Source: SIG575 sp045542485
GTDB lineage: Bacteria; Bacillota; Clostridia; Oscillospirales; Acutalibacteraceae
DNA length: 64,000 bases
Assembly: GCA_045542485.1 (NCBI GenBank)
Contig: JAZQLC010000010.1
Coordinates: forward strand, 29,672 to 93,671
Direction of reading: 5' to 3'
Below are positions 42,788 to 52,256 of this stretch, piece after piece. Below the pieces are notes generated by a model that saw only the letters and a list, made by a program, of their open reading frames with translations, ran no database searches and had not been told where the DNA came from. The position numbers and the translations under genes are program-made. Position 1 is the stretch's first letter. Each line of letters begins with the position of its first letter.

Positions 42788-44122
42788 TTATGTGTCGTTT
42801 TTGTCACGCTCTCTGATTACATAGTTGGTGGGTGTACCCTCAAGACCGAAAATTTCTCTTATCTGGTTGTCAAGGTATCTCTGATAACTGTAATGGAACA
42901 AATCCTTACGGTTTACAAAGCAGACAAACGTTGGCGGTCTTGTGGAAGCCTGAGTCATATAATAAATCTTAAGTCTTCTGCCCTTGTCCGTAGGCGGCTG
43001 AACTCTCGCAGTTGCCGCTGCAAGGACATCGTTAAGCTTACCTGTCGAAATTCGCATAGCGTTCTGCTCATCAACAAACTTGATAAGCTCATAAAGTCTG
43101 TCAAGGCGCTGACCTGTTTTTGCTGAAATGAAGATTATGGGAGCATAGGGCATAAATGAGAAATCATTCATAAGCTTCTTTCTCTGCACATCCATTGTTT
43201 TGCCGTCTTTTTCGACTGCGTCCCATTTGTTGACAGCGATGATACACGCCTTACCCATTTCGTGGGCAATACCTGCAACCTTGGAATCCTGCTCCGTAAA
43301 GCCCTCCGTCGCATCAATCATAATCACGCAGACTGTTGCTCTTTCAACTGCCATTTTCGCACGGATTACGCTGTATTTTTCAATAGCATCATCAACTCTG
43401 CTCTTTCTTCTGAGACCTGCAGTATCGATGAAGACAAACTTACCGTGCTCATTCTCTATGATTGTGTCCGTTGCGTCACGGGTTGTACCTGCGATATTTG
43501 AAACGATTGCTCTTTCTTCACCTGAAATTGCGTTGACAAGTGATGATTTGCCTACATTGGGTTTACCGATAACTGCAACCTTGATATATTCACTTTCAAA
43601 CTCGTCCTCTTCTTCCTCTTCTGCGGGGAAATATTTACAGACTTCTTCAAGAAGGTCGCCCGTGCCGTGGCCGTGAACAGACGAAACTGCAATAGGCTCA
43701 CCGAGAGCTAAGTTGTAGAACTCATAGAATTCAGGGGGAATCTCGCCGATTCCGTCACATTTGTTGACACAAAGGACGATGGGTTTGCCTGATTTTCTCA
43801 GCATAGCCGCAACTTCTTCGTCAGTGGCAACAACTCCCGTTTTCACATCTGTCACAAGGATGATTACATCCGCAGAGTCAATTGCAAGTTGTGCCTGTCG
43901 GCGCATCTGAACTAGAATTATATCATCCGAAGCAGGTTCAATACCACCTGTGTCAATCAAAAGAAAATTATGTCTCTGCCATTCGCAATCACCGTAGATT
44001 CTGTCTCGGGTAACACCGGGAGTGTCATCCACGATTGAAAGTCGCTGACCGATAAGCTTATTGAAAAGAGTGGATTTACCCACATTAGGTCTGCCCACAA
44101 CGGCTACAATAGGTCTTGACAT
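42788..44122 (-). CDS. der: Ribosome-assembly GTPase Der (EngA)
   Basis: A 444-residue protein with two G domains, GRPNVGKSTLFN and GKPNVGKSSLVN, each with DTGG or DTAG and NKCD/NKWD motifs, followed by a KH-like C-terminal domain. It is needed for 50S assembly. ATG at 44122 is chosen over 44128 because GGAG lies 7 nt before it. It directly follows the radical-SAM gene. Confidence 0.96.
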   Translation of the reverse strand: MSRPIVAVVGRPNVGKSTLFNKLIGQRLSIVDDTPGVTRDRIYGDCEWQRHNFLLIDTGGIEPASDDIILVQMRRQAQLAIDSADVIILVTDVKTGVVATDEEVAAMLRKSGKPIVLCVNKCDGIGEIPPEFYEFYNLALGEPIAVSSVHGHGTGDLLEEVCKYFPAEEEEEDEFESEYIKVAVIGKPNVGKSSLVNAISGEERAIVSNIAGTTRDATDTIIENEHGKFVFIDTAGLRRKSRVDDAIEKYSVIRAKMAVERATVCVIMIDATEGFTEQDSKVAGIAHEMGKACIIAVNKWDAVEKDGKTMDVQRKKLMNDFSFMPYAPIIFISAKTGQRLDRLYELIKFVDEQNAMRISTGKLNDVLAAATARVQPPTDKGRRLKIYYMTQASTRPPTFVCFVNRKDLFHYSYQRYLDNQIREIFGLEGTPTNYVIRERDKNDT

Positions 44123-44124
44123 TT

Positions 44125-45426
44125 TCATTCTCCTTTCATTTTTCCGAGCAGCTCATATCCGTCCTGACCTACGGGGACAACCCTGCAGGAGAGAATTTCT
44201 TCCGCCTCAGTTACTGTCATACTGTCCAGGAACATATCGCCCTCACTTCTGAGCATTGATGAGGAAATGAGCAGTTCATCAAATTTGTATCTGCCTTTAA
44301 GCTGATTTGTTAAATCCTTTCCGGTCACAAGACCACTGACGGTGATAGTGTGGCCGAAAAAGTCATTTTCTATTTTTACAACGGGAACGGAAACCTTATA
44401 CTTTTCATAAAACATATCCGAAAGTTTTTTAAGAAGAGGATATGCTGCCTCCCCCGTTGCGATAAGTCTTTTTTTACCGTCAGGCTCTCCCTCATCATCT
44501 GAAAGAGCCTTTGTGAATGTTGTTTCAAGGTCTGTCCACAAGCCTACGCCGTTTTCAATCTGAGGATAATCCTCATATTCCTCGTCTTTCGGCAACGAGA
44601 GACCTGCTTTGAGGTAAAATTCATCTGAGGCATAGACAAGTCTTGTGCCGAATTTTTCAAGAAATTCATTTGCATAGCCTTCGATAATTTCCACGATTTC
44701 CTTTGCCTCTTCAGGGGTATAGGTGCGAAGAAGAGGTAAATTCTCTCTGTATTTCGTGATTCCCACGGGCACTGCCGCGATTGACTGGACCGATGGGTAA
44801 AGAGATGCAAGTTTTTCAATACTGAAACGAAGCTCATCGCCGTCGTTGATTCCCGGGCAGAGGACAAGCTGAGTGTTAAGATGTGTTCCGTGAGAAGCAA
44901 AAAGGTCAATGTATTTCAGCACTTCTCCCGCGTGGGGATTTTTCATCATCTTCACGCGCAATTCGGGATTCATTGTATGAACGGAGATGTTCACGGGATT
45001 TATGTGCATCTCGATTATACGCTCTGCGTCACGGTCGGTCAGGTTGGTAAGAGTGATATAGTTCCCGAAAAGGAATGACATTCTTGAATCATCGTCCTTG
45101 AAGTAGAGGCTTTCTCTCATCCCCTCCGGAAGCTGATCAATAAAACAGAAAATGCACTTGTTTCTGCAGGTTTTCTGTTTATCCATAAGGTATGTGTCAA
45201 AGAGCAGACCCAGATCCTCATTTTCGCCTTTGCGGATTTTCTTTTTCACCTGTTTGCCGTTAGTTTTTTTCAGCGAAAGTGTAACAACGCTTTCGTTGGC
45301 ATAAAAATTATAGTCAAGGATATCGTTTATGGGGTGGGAATTTATTTCTTCCAGCACCCAGCCTTTTTTTATTCTTTTCTTATAAGATGGCGATTTTTTC
45401 ACAACACCGGTTATTTCAGCTGACAT
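44125..45426 (-). CDS. DUF512 radical SAM protein with N-terminal PDZ-like domain
   Basis: A 433-residue protein. An N-terminal PDZ-like segment (SPSYKKRIKKGWVLEEINSH) precedes the radical-SAM motif CRNKCIFCF (CxxxCxxCF) and the DUF512 C-terminal half. Its reaction is unknown, but the family is widespread in Clostridia and is often found beside der, as here. ATG at 45426 follows GGGAGGTG. An in-frame GTG at 45432 overlaps that site and is rejected. Confidence 0.88.
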   Translation of the reverse strand: MSAEITGVVKKSPSYKKRIKKGWVLEEINSHPINDILDYNFYANESVVTLSLKKTNGKQVKKKIRKGENEDLGLLFDTYLMDKQKTCRNKCIFCFIDQLPEGMRESLYFKDDDSRMSFLFGNYITLTNLTDRDAERIIEMHINPVNISVHTMNPELRVKMMKNPHAGEVLKYIDLFASHGTHLNTQLVLCPGINDGDELRFSIEKLASLYPSVQSIAAVPVGITKYRENLPLLRTYTPEEAKEIVEIIEGYANEFLEKFGTRLVYASDEFYLKAGLSLPKDEEYEDYPQIENGVGLWTDLETTFTKALSDDEGEPDGKKRLIATGEAAYPLLKKLSDMFYEKYKVSVPVVKIENDFFGHTITVSGLVTGKDLTNQLKGRYKFDELLISSSMLRSEGDMFLDSMTVTEAEEILSCRVVPVGQDGYELLGKMKGE

Positions 45427-45469
45427 AAACACACCTCCCGTGACAGTTTTTTCGTAAATTTGAGCAAAT

Positions 45470-45508
45470 AAAAAATAAATGGGCAGAGATTTTCCTCTCT
45501 ACCCATTT
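45470..45508 (-). terminator. Terminator of rpmF
   Basis: ATGGGTAGAGA / TCTCTGCCCAT stem followed on the reverse strand by TTATTTTTTATTT. Confidence 0.85.
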
Positions 45509-45526
45509 TAAAAGCTTATAAGAGGA

Positions 45527-45709
45527 TTAGCCCTCAACTTTGATAACCTCTACACCCTTGTATTTGCCACAAGCTGTGCAAACTCTGTGAGGTCTCTTGT
45601 ATTCGCCGCATGCAGGGCACTTAACGAGCTCGGGAGCTGTCATCTTCCATACATTTGAACGTCTTTTATCTCTTCTTGCTTTTGAAACTCTTCTCTTAGG
45701 TACTGCCAT
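45527..45709 (-). CDS. rpmF: 50S ribosomal protein L32
   Basis: A 60-residue L32 (MAVPKRRVSKARRDKRRS) with two CxxC pairs (CPAC, CTAC), the zinc-binding form. TAAGGAGG precedes the ATG. It follows the DUF177 gene in the usual yceD-rpmF order. Confidence 0.97.
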   Translation of the reverse strand: MAVPKRRVSKARRDKRRSNVWKMTAPELVKCPACGEYKRPHRVCTACGKYKGVEVIKVEG

Positions 45710-45749
45710 TTTTAAGTTCCTCCTTATAAAAATTCAATAAATTATTAAC

Positions 45750-46244
45750 TCATTCATCTAGCAACTGCTGAAGAATTGCCAATCTGGGGTCAATTTCCTT
45801 TTTGCAATCGCATTTTCCGTGGTTAAGGTTTTTACCACATTTTGTGCAAAGACCTGCACACTGTTCACTGCAGAGAATTTTCGTTGGTAGCGAAAGAAAA
45901 ATATCCTCAATTGCCAGAGGGTCCATTTCAAAACGGAAATCCTCGATAAGCATCAAGTCATCATTTTCCTCGTTATTGAGTGACAGAACAAGAGTATGCA
46001 CAAAATCATACTCAAGATCCTTTTCAATCTCTTCTGCACAGCGGGAACAGAAGCCCTCATAGCGAAGACGCACACCATACTCCAGAGTGACGATACCCGA
46101 CGAATTTTTAACGACACCCGCTACCATAACAGGTGTTTTGAATGGAAAAATTCCGTCGAACTCCTCTTCTGAAAGGTCGATGTTAAAATTGAAAGTTTTT
46201 TGTTCGCCTATATTGTTGAAAATAGGCTCAAGCTCAATAAACAT
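45750..46244 (-). CDS. DUF177 (YceD) protein
   Basis: A 164-residue protein with the DUF177 Cys-rich pattern: CSRCAEE and CSEQCAGLCTKCGKNLNHGKCDC. YceD-family proteins are tied to ribosomal RNA maturation and L32 expression. It sits 40 bp before rpmF, the conserved pairing. GAGGTGAATT precedes the ATG. Confidence 0.93.
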   Translation of the reverse strand: MFIELEPIFNNIGEQKTFNFNIDLSEEEFDGIFPFKTPVMVAGVVKNSSGIVTLEYGVRLRYEGFCSRCAEEIEKDLEYDFVHTLVLSLNNEENDDLMLIEDFRFEMDPLAIEDIFLSLPTKILCSEQCAGLCTKCGKNLNHGKCDCKKEIDPRLAILQQLLDE

Positions 46245-46328
46245 AATTCACCTCAGTTATACGCTTAAATATTATATACTTGAAGTCACTTTTTGTCAAG
46301 CAGTTTTGAAATATTTTAAAGATTCTCC

Positions 46329-46361
46329 AAAAAAGCCTACTGCACAGACTATGCAGTAGGC
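46329..46361 (-). terminator. Terminator of the small P-loop gene
   Basis: GCCTACTGCA / TGCAGTAGGC stem followed on the reverse strand by TTTTTTGG. Confidence 0.85.
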
Positions 46362-46380
46362 AATTTGTTTAAAAATTCAA

Positions 46381-46800
46381 TTATTCAGCCTCTTTGCAGA
46401 AGTCAAAAATCTCTGCAGGAAGTTCTTCCTTGTCAGCAGAAATTGTGAACACAAAATTGTTGTTTGTGAGTGCTGAAAGCTCTTCAACCTTCTTGAGGAA
46501 TGCTGCAAGTTCTGCATAGTCGCGAGAACCGATACGAAGTGTTGCATCAACAAGAATGTCTGTAATGTCGTTGTCACCTGCGCAAAGACCGCTGAGCAGA
46601 CCGTAGAAAGCATCGTAGCCCTTTATTGAATATTCATTTGCGGAAACAAGACGCACACGATAATTTACAGCTGTTCTGAGCTGTGTGCCCTGTTCTACAC
46701 AAATTACATTACCATTTGATTTCTCGATAGCATCGTTGACAGCCTGAATCAATTTCTTTGTTTTGCCTGATCCCTTGTGTCCGATTATCAATGTTACCAT
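46381..46800 (-). CDS. Small P-loop NTPase
   Basis: A 139-residue protein with a Walker A motif at the very start (LIIGHKGSGKTKKLIQAVND) and ITDILVDATL as a possible Walker B. The small size and GHKGSGKT form are seen in uncharacterised clostridial ATPases. No partner domain is present, so the function is open. ATG at 46800 has GGAG 9 nt upstream; a TTG three codons earlier is the alternative. It is 54 bp downstream of pgi on the same strand. Confidence 0.75.
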   Translation of the reverse strand: MVTLIIGHKGSGKTKKLIQAVNDAIEKSNGNVICVEQGTQLRTAVNYRVRLVSANEYSIKGYDAFYGLLSGLCAGDNDITDILVDATLRIGSRDYAELAAFLKKVEELSALTNNNFVFTISADKEELPAEIFDFCKEAE

Positions 46801-46854
46801 AAAAAACAACTCCTTTTAACTTTATGTAAAGACCTCACGGCCTCTTACTTAATA

Positions 46855-48195
46855 TTATTCTCCGAGCCTTTCTTCAAGCTCTTTTTTCATTTCTTCGTAT
46901 CCGGGTTTGCCGAGAAGTGCAAACATATTTTTCTTGTAGCTTTCAACACCCGGCTGGTCAAAGGGATTCACGCCGAGGATATAACCGCTGATTGCACAAG
47001 CCTTTTCGAAGAAATAGACGATTTCGCCGAGGGAATATTCGTTCATCTCTTCAAGGGAGATAATTCCGTTGGGCACCTGACCGTCCGTGTGAGCAAGAAG
47101 TGTGCCTTCAAATGCCTTCCGGTTTACAAAAGACATTTCCTTTCCTGCCAGGAAATTAAGTCCGTCAAGGTTTTCGGGGTCTGTACCGATGATGTATTCC
47201 TGCTGCGGTTTATCAAAGGTAATTACAGTTTCCATAAGGGTTCTTTCACCCTCCTGGATATACTGTCCCATTGAATGAAGGTCTGTTGAGAAAACAACAG
47301 ATGCAGGGAAAATACCTTTATTTTCCTTACCCTCACTCTCACCGAAGAGCTGCTTGAGCCACTCGTTCATCATAGCAAATGAAGGCTCGTAGGATACGAA
47401 CAGCTCTGTTTTCTTGCCTTTTCTGTAAAGAAGATTTCTTACTGCTGCGTATCTGTAACAGGGGTTTGAGTCAAGGTCTGTGCTCATAAATGCTTCACGC
47501 GCATCCTGTGCACCTTTCATAATAAGGTCGATGTCGATTCCTGCTGCTGCGATAGGAAGAAGTCCCACTGCAGTGAGTACAGAATATCTGCCGCCTACAT
47601 CGTCGGGAATAACAAATGTTTTGTATCCCTCTCTGTCTGCGAGACCCTTGAGAGTTCCCTTTGCTTTATCAGTTGTAACATAGATTCTGCCTTTTGCTTC
47701 TTCTTTGCCGTATTTTTCTTCAAGAAGCTTCTTGAATACACGGAAAGCAATTGCAGGTTCTGTTGTTGTACCTGATTTTGAGATTACGTTAACTGAAAAA
47801 TCCTTGCCCTCACAAAGAGCAATAATTTCGTTAAGTGCTGTGGGGCTGATTGAGTTACCTGAGAAGAGAATCTGAGGTGTATCCTTTGCGAGAAGATTGT
47901 AGTTTGCGCTTTTGCAGAACTCAATAGCTGCTCTTGCACCAAGATATGAACCACCGATTCCGATTACCACAAGTACATCAGAATCTTTCTTGATTTTTTC
48001 GGCTGATTTCTTGATTTCCTCAAATTCTTCTTTATCGTAATTTACCGGCAAATCAACCCAACCGAGGAAGTCACTACCCTTACCGGTAGCGTTATGCAGA
48101 CTCTCGTGTGCTGTCTTCACTTCTGCACCGATTGCCTCTAATTCACCTTTTCCGAGGAAGCTCTCGGCATATTTGCTGTTAAATTTCAAATTCAT
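46855..48195 (-). CDS. pgi: Glucose-6-phosphate isomerase
   Basis: A 446-residue enzyme of the short Firmicutes form. VVIGIGGSYLGARAAIEF, VNVISKSGTTTEPAIAFRVF and FDQPGVESYKKNMF are the phosphosugar-binding and catalytic signatures. It interconverts glucose-6-phosphate and fructose-6-phosphate. AAGGAG lies 8 nt before the ATG. Confidence 0.96.
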   Translation of the reverse strand: MNLKFNSKYAESFLGKGELEAIGAEVKTAHESLHNATGKGSDFLGWVDLPVNYDKEEFEEIKKSAEKIKKDSDVLVVIGIGGSYLGARAAIEFCKSANYNLLAKDTPQILFSGNSISPTALNEIIALCEGKDFSVNVISKSGTTTEPAIAFRVFKKLLEEKYGKEEAKGRIYVTTDKAKGTLKGLADREGYKTFVIPDDVGGRYSVLTAVGLLPIAAAGIDIDLIMKGAQDAREAFMSTDLDSNPCYRYAAVRNLLYRKGKKTELFVSYEPSFAMMNEWLKQLFGESEGKENKGIFPASVVFSTDLHSMGQYIQEGERTLMETVITFDKPQQEYIIGTDPENLDGLNFLAGKEMSFVNRKAFEGTLLAHTDGQVPNGIISLEEMNEYSLGEIVYFFEKACAISGYILGVNPFDQPGVESYKKNMFALLGKPGYEEMKKELEERLGE

Positions 48196-48283
48196 TTGCT
48201 ACGCTCCTTACTTTTTACATTTCAATTGTACAATAAATCCACCGAATTTGCAATAGATTTTTGAGATTTTTCACAAAAATTTA

Positions 48284-49429
48284 TTAAATCAACCTCATAA
48301 GGAGCCTTTTAAGAGCAAGAGGCAACCTGAGGCTATCAACATTTTCTGGTGATAACAAATTATATACCCACAATTTCTCCCCGTCAAGAGTAAATTCAAC
48401 ATTTCCCAGCGTCTGACCCTTTTCAACAGGAGATGTCACTGCAACAGCAAGAGAAACCGTCTGTTTTATGTCCTTTTTTCTGCCTTTCTTCACAAGGACA
48501 GATACCGCTCCGGGGATTGATGGCGAGACCTTGTCTTTCTCTCCGTTCAACACAATAACATCCGTCACAAGGGCTTTGTCGACCTGCAGTTTCACACTTT
48601 CGTAATTGGAAAATCCCCAATCAAGTAGGGCCTTTGCAGTCTCAAACCTGTCTGTACTGTTTTCGCTGCCCATAACAACTGCCGCAAGATGAAGTCCCTC
48701 ACGCTCTGCCGTGGCACTGAGACAGCATCCCGCCTTTGAGGTCGTGCCTGTTTTGAGACCCGTTGTACCGGGATAGAATCTGACAAGCTTATTTGTGTTT
48801 ACGAGCTCAGTTTTTCCGTCACGGAGTGAATCCATCCAGACAGTTGTATACCTGGTGATGATTTCCTTATATTTCATCAGTTCGCAGGACATTACCGCCA
48901 CATCGTAAGCAGAGGTATAGTTTGTGTCAGTATCATCAAGACCGCTGCAGTTGACAAAGGTTGTGTCATTCATTCCGAGTTCCTTTGCTCTGTTGTTCAT
49001 CAGCTGAATAAATGCCTTTTCACTCCCTGCGATATATTCTCCCAGAGCGCAACAGGCATCATTTGCACTTGCTATGGCAACAGCTTTCAGCAGGTCGTCA
49101 ACACTCATCTGCTCACCCTCTTTAAGCCATATCTGTGAGCCGCCCTTACCCGCCGCGTGAGCAGAGGTTGTCACTTTGTCGCTGAGAGAAATTTTTCCCT
49201 CAGCAACCGCCTCACAGAAAAGAAGAAGAGGCATCACCTTTGTCACGGACGCAGGTGGAAGTTTTTCGTGTGAATTTTTCTCCATTAATATTTTGCCCGA
49301 TGTGACGTCCATTAAAATCGCAGCTTTTGCCTTTATTTCCACAGGTGTTTCTTCCGCACCTGAAACAGATACAGAAAACAGAAAAACTGCTGACAGAATC
49401 AACGATATTACGCTTGTAATTTTTTTCAT
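48284..49429 (-). CDS. D-alanyl-D-alanine carboxypeptidase (DacF/PBP5 type)
   Basis: A 381-residue protein with a signal peptide (ITSVISLILSAVFLFSVSVSG) and an S11 peptidase domain: SxxK in PPASVTKVMPL, SxN in SANDACCAL, KTG in GLKTGTTSKAG. The C-terminal beta domain and an amphipathic tail (LRLPLALKRLLMRLI) anchor it to the membrane. It trims the terminal D-Ala of peptidoglycan stem peptides. GGGGAG precedes the ATG. Confidence 0.94.
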   Translation of the reverse strand: MKKITSVISLILSAVFLFSVSVSGAEETPVEIKAKAAILMDVTSGKILMEKNSHEKLPPASVTKVMPLLLFCEAVAEGKISLSDKVTTSAHAAGKGGSQIWLKEGEQMSVDDLLKAVAIASANDACCALGEYIAGSEKAFIQLMNNRAKELGMNDTTFVNCSGLDDTDTNYTSAYDVAVMSCELMKYKEIITRYTTVWMDSLRDGKTELVNTNKLVRFYPGTTGLKTGTTSKAGCCLSATAEREGLHLAAVVMGSENSTDRFETAKALLDWGFSNYESVKLQVDKALVTDVIVLNGEKDKVSPSIPGAVSVLVKKGRKKDIKQTVSLAVAVTSPVEKGQTLGNVEFTLDGEKLWVYNLLSPENVDSLRLPLALKRLLMRLI

Positions 49430-49577
49430 CGTATTCTCCCCCTTTCAATAATGTTTATGATTCTGCAAAAATTTTATGTGAAATTTTTCAGGGAGATAAA
49501 AAGGCTTATCGTAATATTCCATAAGGTCCGTCCGGGCAACTCAAAGTCAATAACATACCCCTCACCTGAAAACCATC

Positions 49578-49606
49578 TTGTCTGCACTGTAAAAATATGA
49601 TAAAAT
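49578..49606 (+). promoter_or_regulatory. Promoter of sfsA
   Basis: TTGTCT (49578-49583), 17-nt spacer, TAAAAT (49601-49606). Confidence 0.65.
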
Positions 49607-49623
49607 ATCTGTGAGGTGAGTGC

Positions 49624-50316
49624 GTGAAATACGAAAAAATTGTAAGAGGAGAATTTATCTCCCGTCCCAACAGATTTATCGCCAATGTTCTCATCGACGG
49701 CAAAGAAGAGGTTGTACACGTGAAAAATACGGGCAGATGCCGTGAACTTCTCACAGACAGAGCAGAGGTTTTTCTTTCGCTTTCCTCCAATCCCGAAAGA
49801 AAGACCAAATACGACCTTGTTGCCGTCAGGAAAGGCGCAAAACTTATAAATATGGATTCACAGATACCTAACGATGTGACAGAGGAATGGCTGAAAAACG
49901 GTAAGATTTTTCCTGAAAGTGCAGTTATAAAAAGAGAAGTGAAACACGGCTCCTCCAGATTTGATTTCTTTATTACCGACGGAGACAGAAAAGCATTCCT
50001 TGAAGTCAAGGGTGTCACTCTTGAGGAAGACGGTATTGCTATGTTTCCCGATGCACCCACAGAAAGAGGCATCAAACACATCAACGAGCTTATCGCACTC
50101 AGAAGAGATGGCTATAACGCATATATCCTCTTTGTGATTCAGATGGAAGATGTGCATCTTTTCAGACCCAATGACAACACCCACAAAGCCTTCGGAGATG
50201 CTCTGCGCAGAGCTGATAAAGAGGGCGTGAAAATTATCGCCGTTAACTGTAAGGTTACGGAAGATTCCATAGAAATCCTTGAAGAAACCGAGGTAGAGCT
50301 CAATGAAGAAACCTGA
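49624..50316 (+). CDS. sfsA: SfsA family DNA/RNA nuclease-like protein
   Basis: A 230-residue SfsA protein (sugar fermentation stimulation). ISRPNRFIANV, HVKNTGRCRELL, FDFFI ... FLEVKGVTL and FPDAPTERGIKHI are family signatures; the D-ExK arrangement suits a nuclease fold. The start codon is GTG with GAGGTGAG just upstream. It overlaps the Nudix gene by 14 bp. Confidence 0.93.
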   Translation: MKYEKIVRGEFISRPNRFIANVLIDGKEEVVHVKNTGRCRELLTDRAEVFLSLSSNPERKTKYDLVAVRKGAKLINMDSQIPNDVTEEWLKNGKIFPESAVIKREVKHGSSRFDFFITDGDRKAFLEVKGVTLEEDGIAMFPDAPTERGIKHINELIALRRDGYNAYILFVIQMEDVHLFRPNDNTHKAFGDALRRADKEGVKIIAVNCKVTEDSIEILEETEVELNEET

Positions 50317-50695
50317 AAGAAATGTGGCAACTGCACTTATCAGACAGAACGGAAAAGTCCTTATCTGTCAGCGTCCCCCATATAAAGGAAATCCCCTCAA
50401 GTGGGAGTTTGTAGGCGGAAAAACCGAAGAAGGCGAAAGCTTCGAAGAGGCTCTCGCAAGAGAATGTATGGAAGAACTGAAAATCGAAGTCAGAGTGGGA
50501 GAAAAAATCATTTCCGTTGACCACGAATACAGCGACATCATCGCACATATAGCGCTTTTTGAAACGGAAATCGTATCGGGCACACCCGAAATGACAGAGC
50601 ACGTGGATATGAAATGGATTCTGCCGTCGGAAATCGAAAGCTTCGATTTCTGCACAGCTGACAACGCATTCATCGAAATGGTGAAAGGACTGTAA
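50303..50695 (+). CDS. Nudix hydrolase, MutT-like (8-oxo-dGTP diphosphatase)
   Basis: A 130-residue protein with the Nudix box GKTEEGESFEEALARECMEE (Gx5Ex7REUxEExGU with one deviation: Lys in place of the last Gly). RQNGKVLICQRPPYKGNPLKWEFVGG is typical of MutT. It cleaves oxidised nucleotides to protect DNA. Its start lies inside the end of sfsA, indicating coupling. Confidence 0.9.
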   Translation: MKKPERNVATALIRQNGKVLICQRPPYKGNPLKWEFVGGKTEEGESFEEALARECMEELKIEVRVGEKIISVDHEYSDIIAHIALFETEIVSGTPEMTEHVDMKWILPSEIESFDFCTADNAFIEMVKGL

Positions 50696-50790
50696 AGCGT
50701 AAACACAAGCAAAAAACACAGCATATACAATAGAAATCACCGGATGCACAGCCCTGTCTGTTGTCAAATTGTAAAATCTTTGTTAAACAC

Positions 50791-50819
50791 TTGACAAAAG
50801 AGTGTTATTATAATAAAAT
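50791..50819 (+). promoter_or_regulatory. Promoter of the SAM riboswitch-metK unit
   Basis: TTGACA (50791-50796), 17-nt spacer, TAAAAT (50814-50819). Confidence 0.75.
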
Positions 50820-50838
50820 GTGTATGTAAATTAAATAT

Positions 50839-50937
50839 ATCTTATTAAGAGTAGCGTGAGGGAACAGGCCCTGTGAAGCTCGGCAACCTGCATTGGCAAG
50901 GTGCTAAATCCTGCGGAATTTATCCGAGAGATAAGTC
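50839..50937 (+). promoter_or_regulatory. SAM-I (S-box) riboswitch
   Basis: TCTTATTAAGAG opens the P1/P2 junction, followed by GTGAGGGAACAGGCCCTGTG, AAGCTCGGCAACCTGC, AAGGTGCTAAATCC and closing GAGAGATAAG, the S-box order. Placed before metK, it should stop transcription when S-adenosylmethionine is plentiful. Confidence 0.95.
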
Positions 50938-50942
50938 ATTTC

Positions 50943-50973
50943 AATCCGTAGGTTTCCCTGCGGATTTTTTTAA
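50943..50973 (+). terminator. SAM riboswitch terminator
   Basis: AATCCGTAGG / CCCTGCGGATT stem followed by TTTTTT. Confidence 0.85.
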
Positions 50974-51013
50974 GGTTTATTTTCAGTTTTTGTTGAAAGG
51001 AAAGATAAAATTT

Positions 51014-52207
51014 ATGGCAAGACATCTCTTTACATCGGAGTCCGTTACAGAAGGACATCCCGACAAAATATGCGACAGAATTTCTGACGCAGTTCTTGAC
51101 GCTATTATGGCTCAGGACCCTCAGGGCAGAGTTGCCTGTGAAACTACCTGCACAACAGGTCAGATTCTCATTATGGGTGAAATCACAACTACTGCCGACA
51201 TCGAAATCGCAAAAATCGCAAGAGAAGCTGTTTGCGACATCGGTTATGACGATGCAAGAAAAGGCTTCGACGGAAACACCTGCGCAGTTCTCCTTGCAAT
51301 CCACGAGCAGTCTCCCGATATCGCTCTCGGCGTTGACAATTCCGCTGAAATCAAGGACGGTAACGATGACGAATACAATCTTCACGGTGCAGGTGACCAG
51401 GGTATGATGTTCGGCTTCGCTTGTGACGAAACAGAAGAACTTATGCCTATGCCTATCTCACTTGCTCACAAACTTGCAAAACGCCTTACAGAAGTGAGAA
51501 AGAACGGCACTCTCCCCTACCTTCGTCCCGACGGCAAAACTCAGGTTACTGTTGAGTACGAAGATGACAAGCCCGTAAGAATCGAAACTGTTGTCATTTC
51601 TTCACAGCACAGTGCCGATGTTTCTCTTGACCAGATAAGAAAAGATATCGTTGTAAACGTTATCAAGCCCATCATTCCTGAAGACCTTATGGATGACGAC
51701 ACAATTATCTACGTCAACCCCACAGGCAGATTCGTAACCGGCGGACCTCACGGTGACAGCGGTCTCACAGGCAGAAAGATTATCGTTGACACATACGGCG
51801 GTTATTCCCGTCACGGTGGCGGTGCTTTCAGCGGAAAGGACCCCACAAAGGTTGACAGAAGTGCTGCTTATGCTGCAAGATATATTGCAAAGAACGTTGT
51901 TGCATCAGGTGTTGCAAGTAAGTGCGAGGTTCAGCTTGCTTACGCAATCGGCGTTGCAAAACCCGTTTCAGTTATGGTTGACACATTCGGCACAGGCAAA
52001 ATTGATGACGAAGCTATCGGTTCAATCGTGTCAGAGCTCTTCGACCTTCGTCCCTCAGCTATCATCGACAAGCTTGACCTGAGAAGACCCATTTACAGTC
52101 AGCTTGCTGCTTACGGCCACGTGGGCAGAGAAGACATCGATGTTGTATGGGAAAAGACAGACAAAGCTGAAGCTATCAGAAAAGCTGCAGGTATCGACAA
52201 CCTTTAA
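51014..52207 (+). CDS. metK: S-adenosylmethionine synthetase
   Basis: A 397-residue MetK: HLFTSESVTEGHPDKICDR, GAGDQGMMFGFA, GGPHGDSGLTGRKII and GGGAFSGKDPTKVDRS are the family signatures. It makes SAM from methionine and ATP. ATG at 51014 is preceded by AAAGGAAAG. A longer open frame to 50873 runs through the riboswitch and is not the real start. The codon bias suggests high expression. Confidence 0.97.
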   Translation: MARHLFTSESVTEGHPDKICDRISDAVLDAIMAQDPQGRVACETTCTTGQILIMGEITTTADIEIAKIAREAVCDIGYDDARKGFDGNTCAVLLAIHEQSPDIALGVDNSAEIKDGNDDEYNLHGAGDQGMMFGFACDETEELMPMPISLAHKLAKRLTEVRKNGTLPYLRPDGKTQVTVEYEDDKPVRIETVVISSQHSADVSLDQIRKDIVVNVIKPIIPEDLMDDDTIIYVNPTGRFVTGGPHGDSGLTGRKIIVDTYGGYSRHGGGAFSGKDPTKVDRSAAYAARYIAKNVVASGVASKCEVQLAYAIGVAKPVSVMVDTFGTGKIDDEAIGSIVSELFDLRPSAIIDKLDLRRPIYSQLAAYGHVGREDIDVVWEKTDKAEAIRKAAGIDNL

Positions 52208-52213
52208 TAAAAA

Positions 52214-52246
52214 GCAGAGAGTCCGGATGGGCTCTCTGTAATTTTA
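52214..52246 (+). terminator. Terminator of metK
   Basis: CAGAGAGtCC / GGgCTCTCTG stem followed by TAATTTT; a moderate terminator, so readthrough to the next gene is possible. Confidence 0.6.
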
Positions 52247-52256
52247 GGAGTACATT

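Noticed and set aside
50873..51013. An N-terminal extension of MetK by 47 residues
   Set aside because: This stretch is the SAM riboswitch and its terminator; normal MetK begins at 51014.
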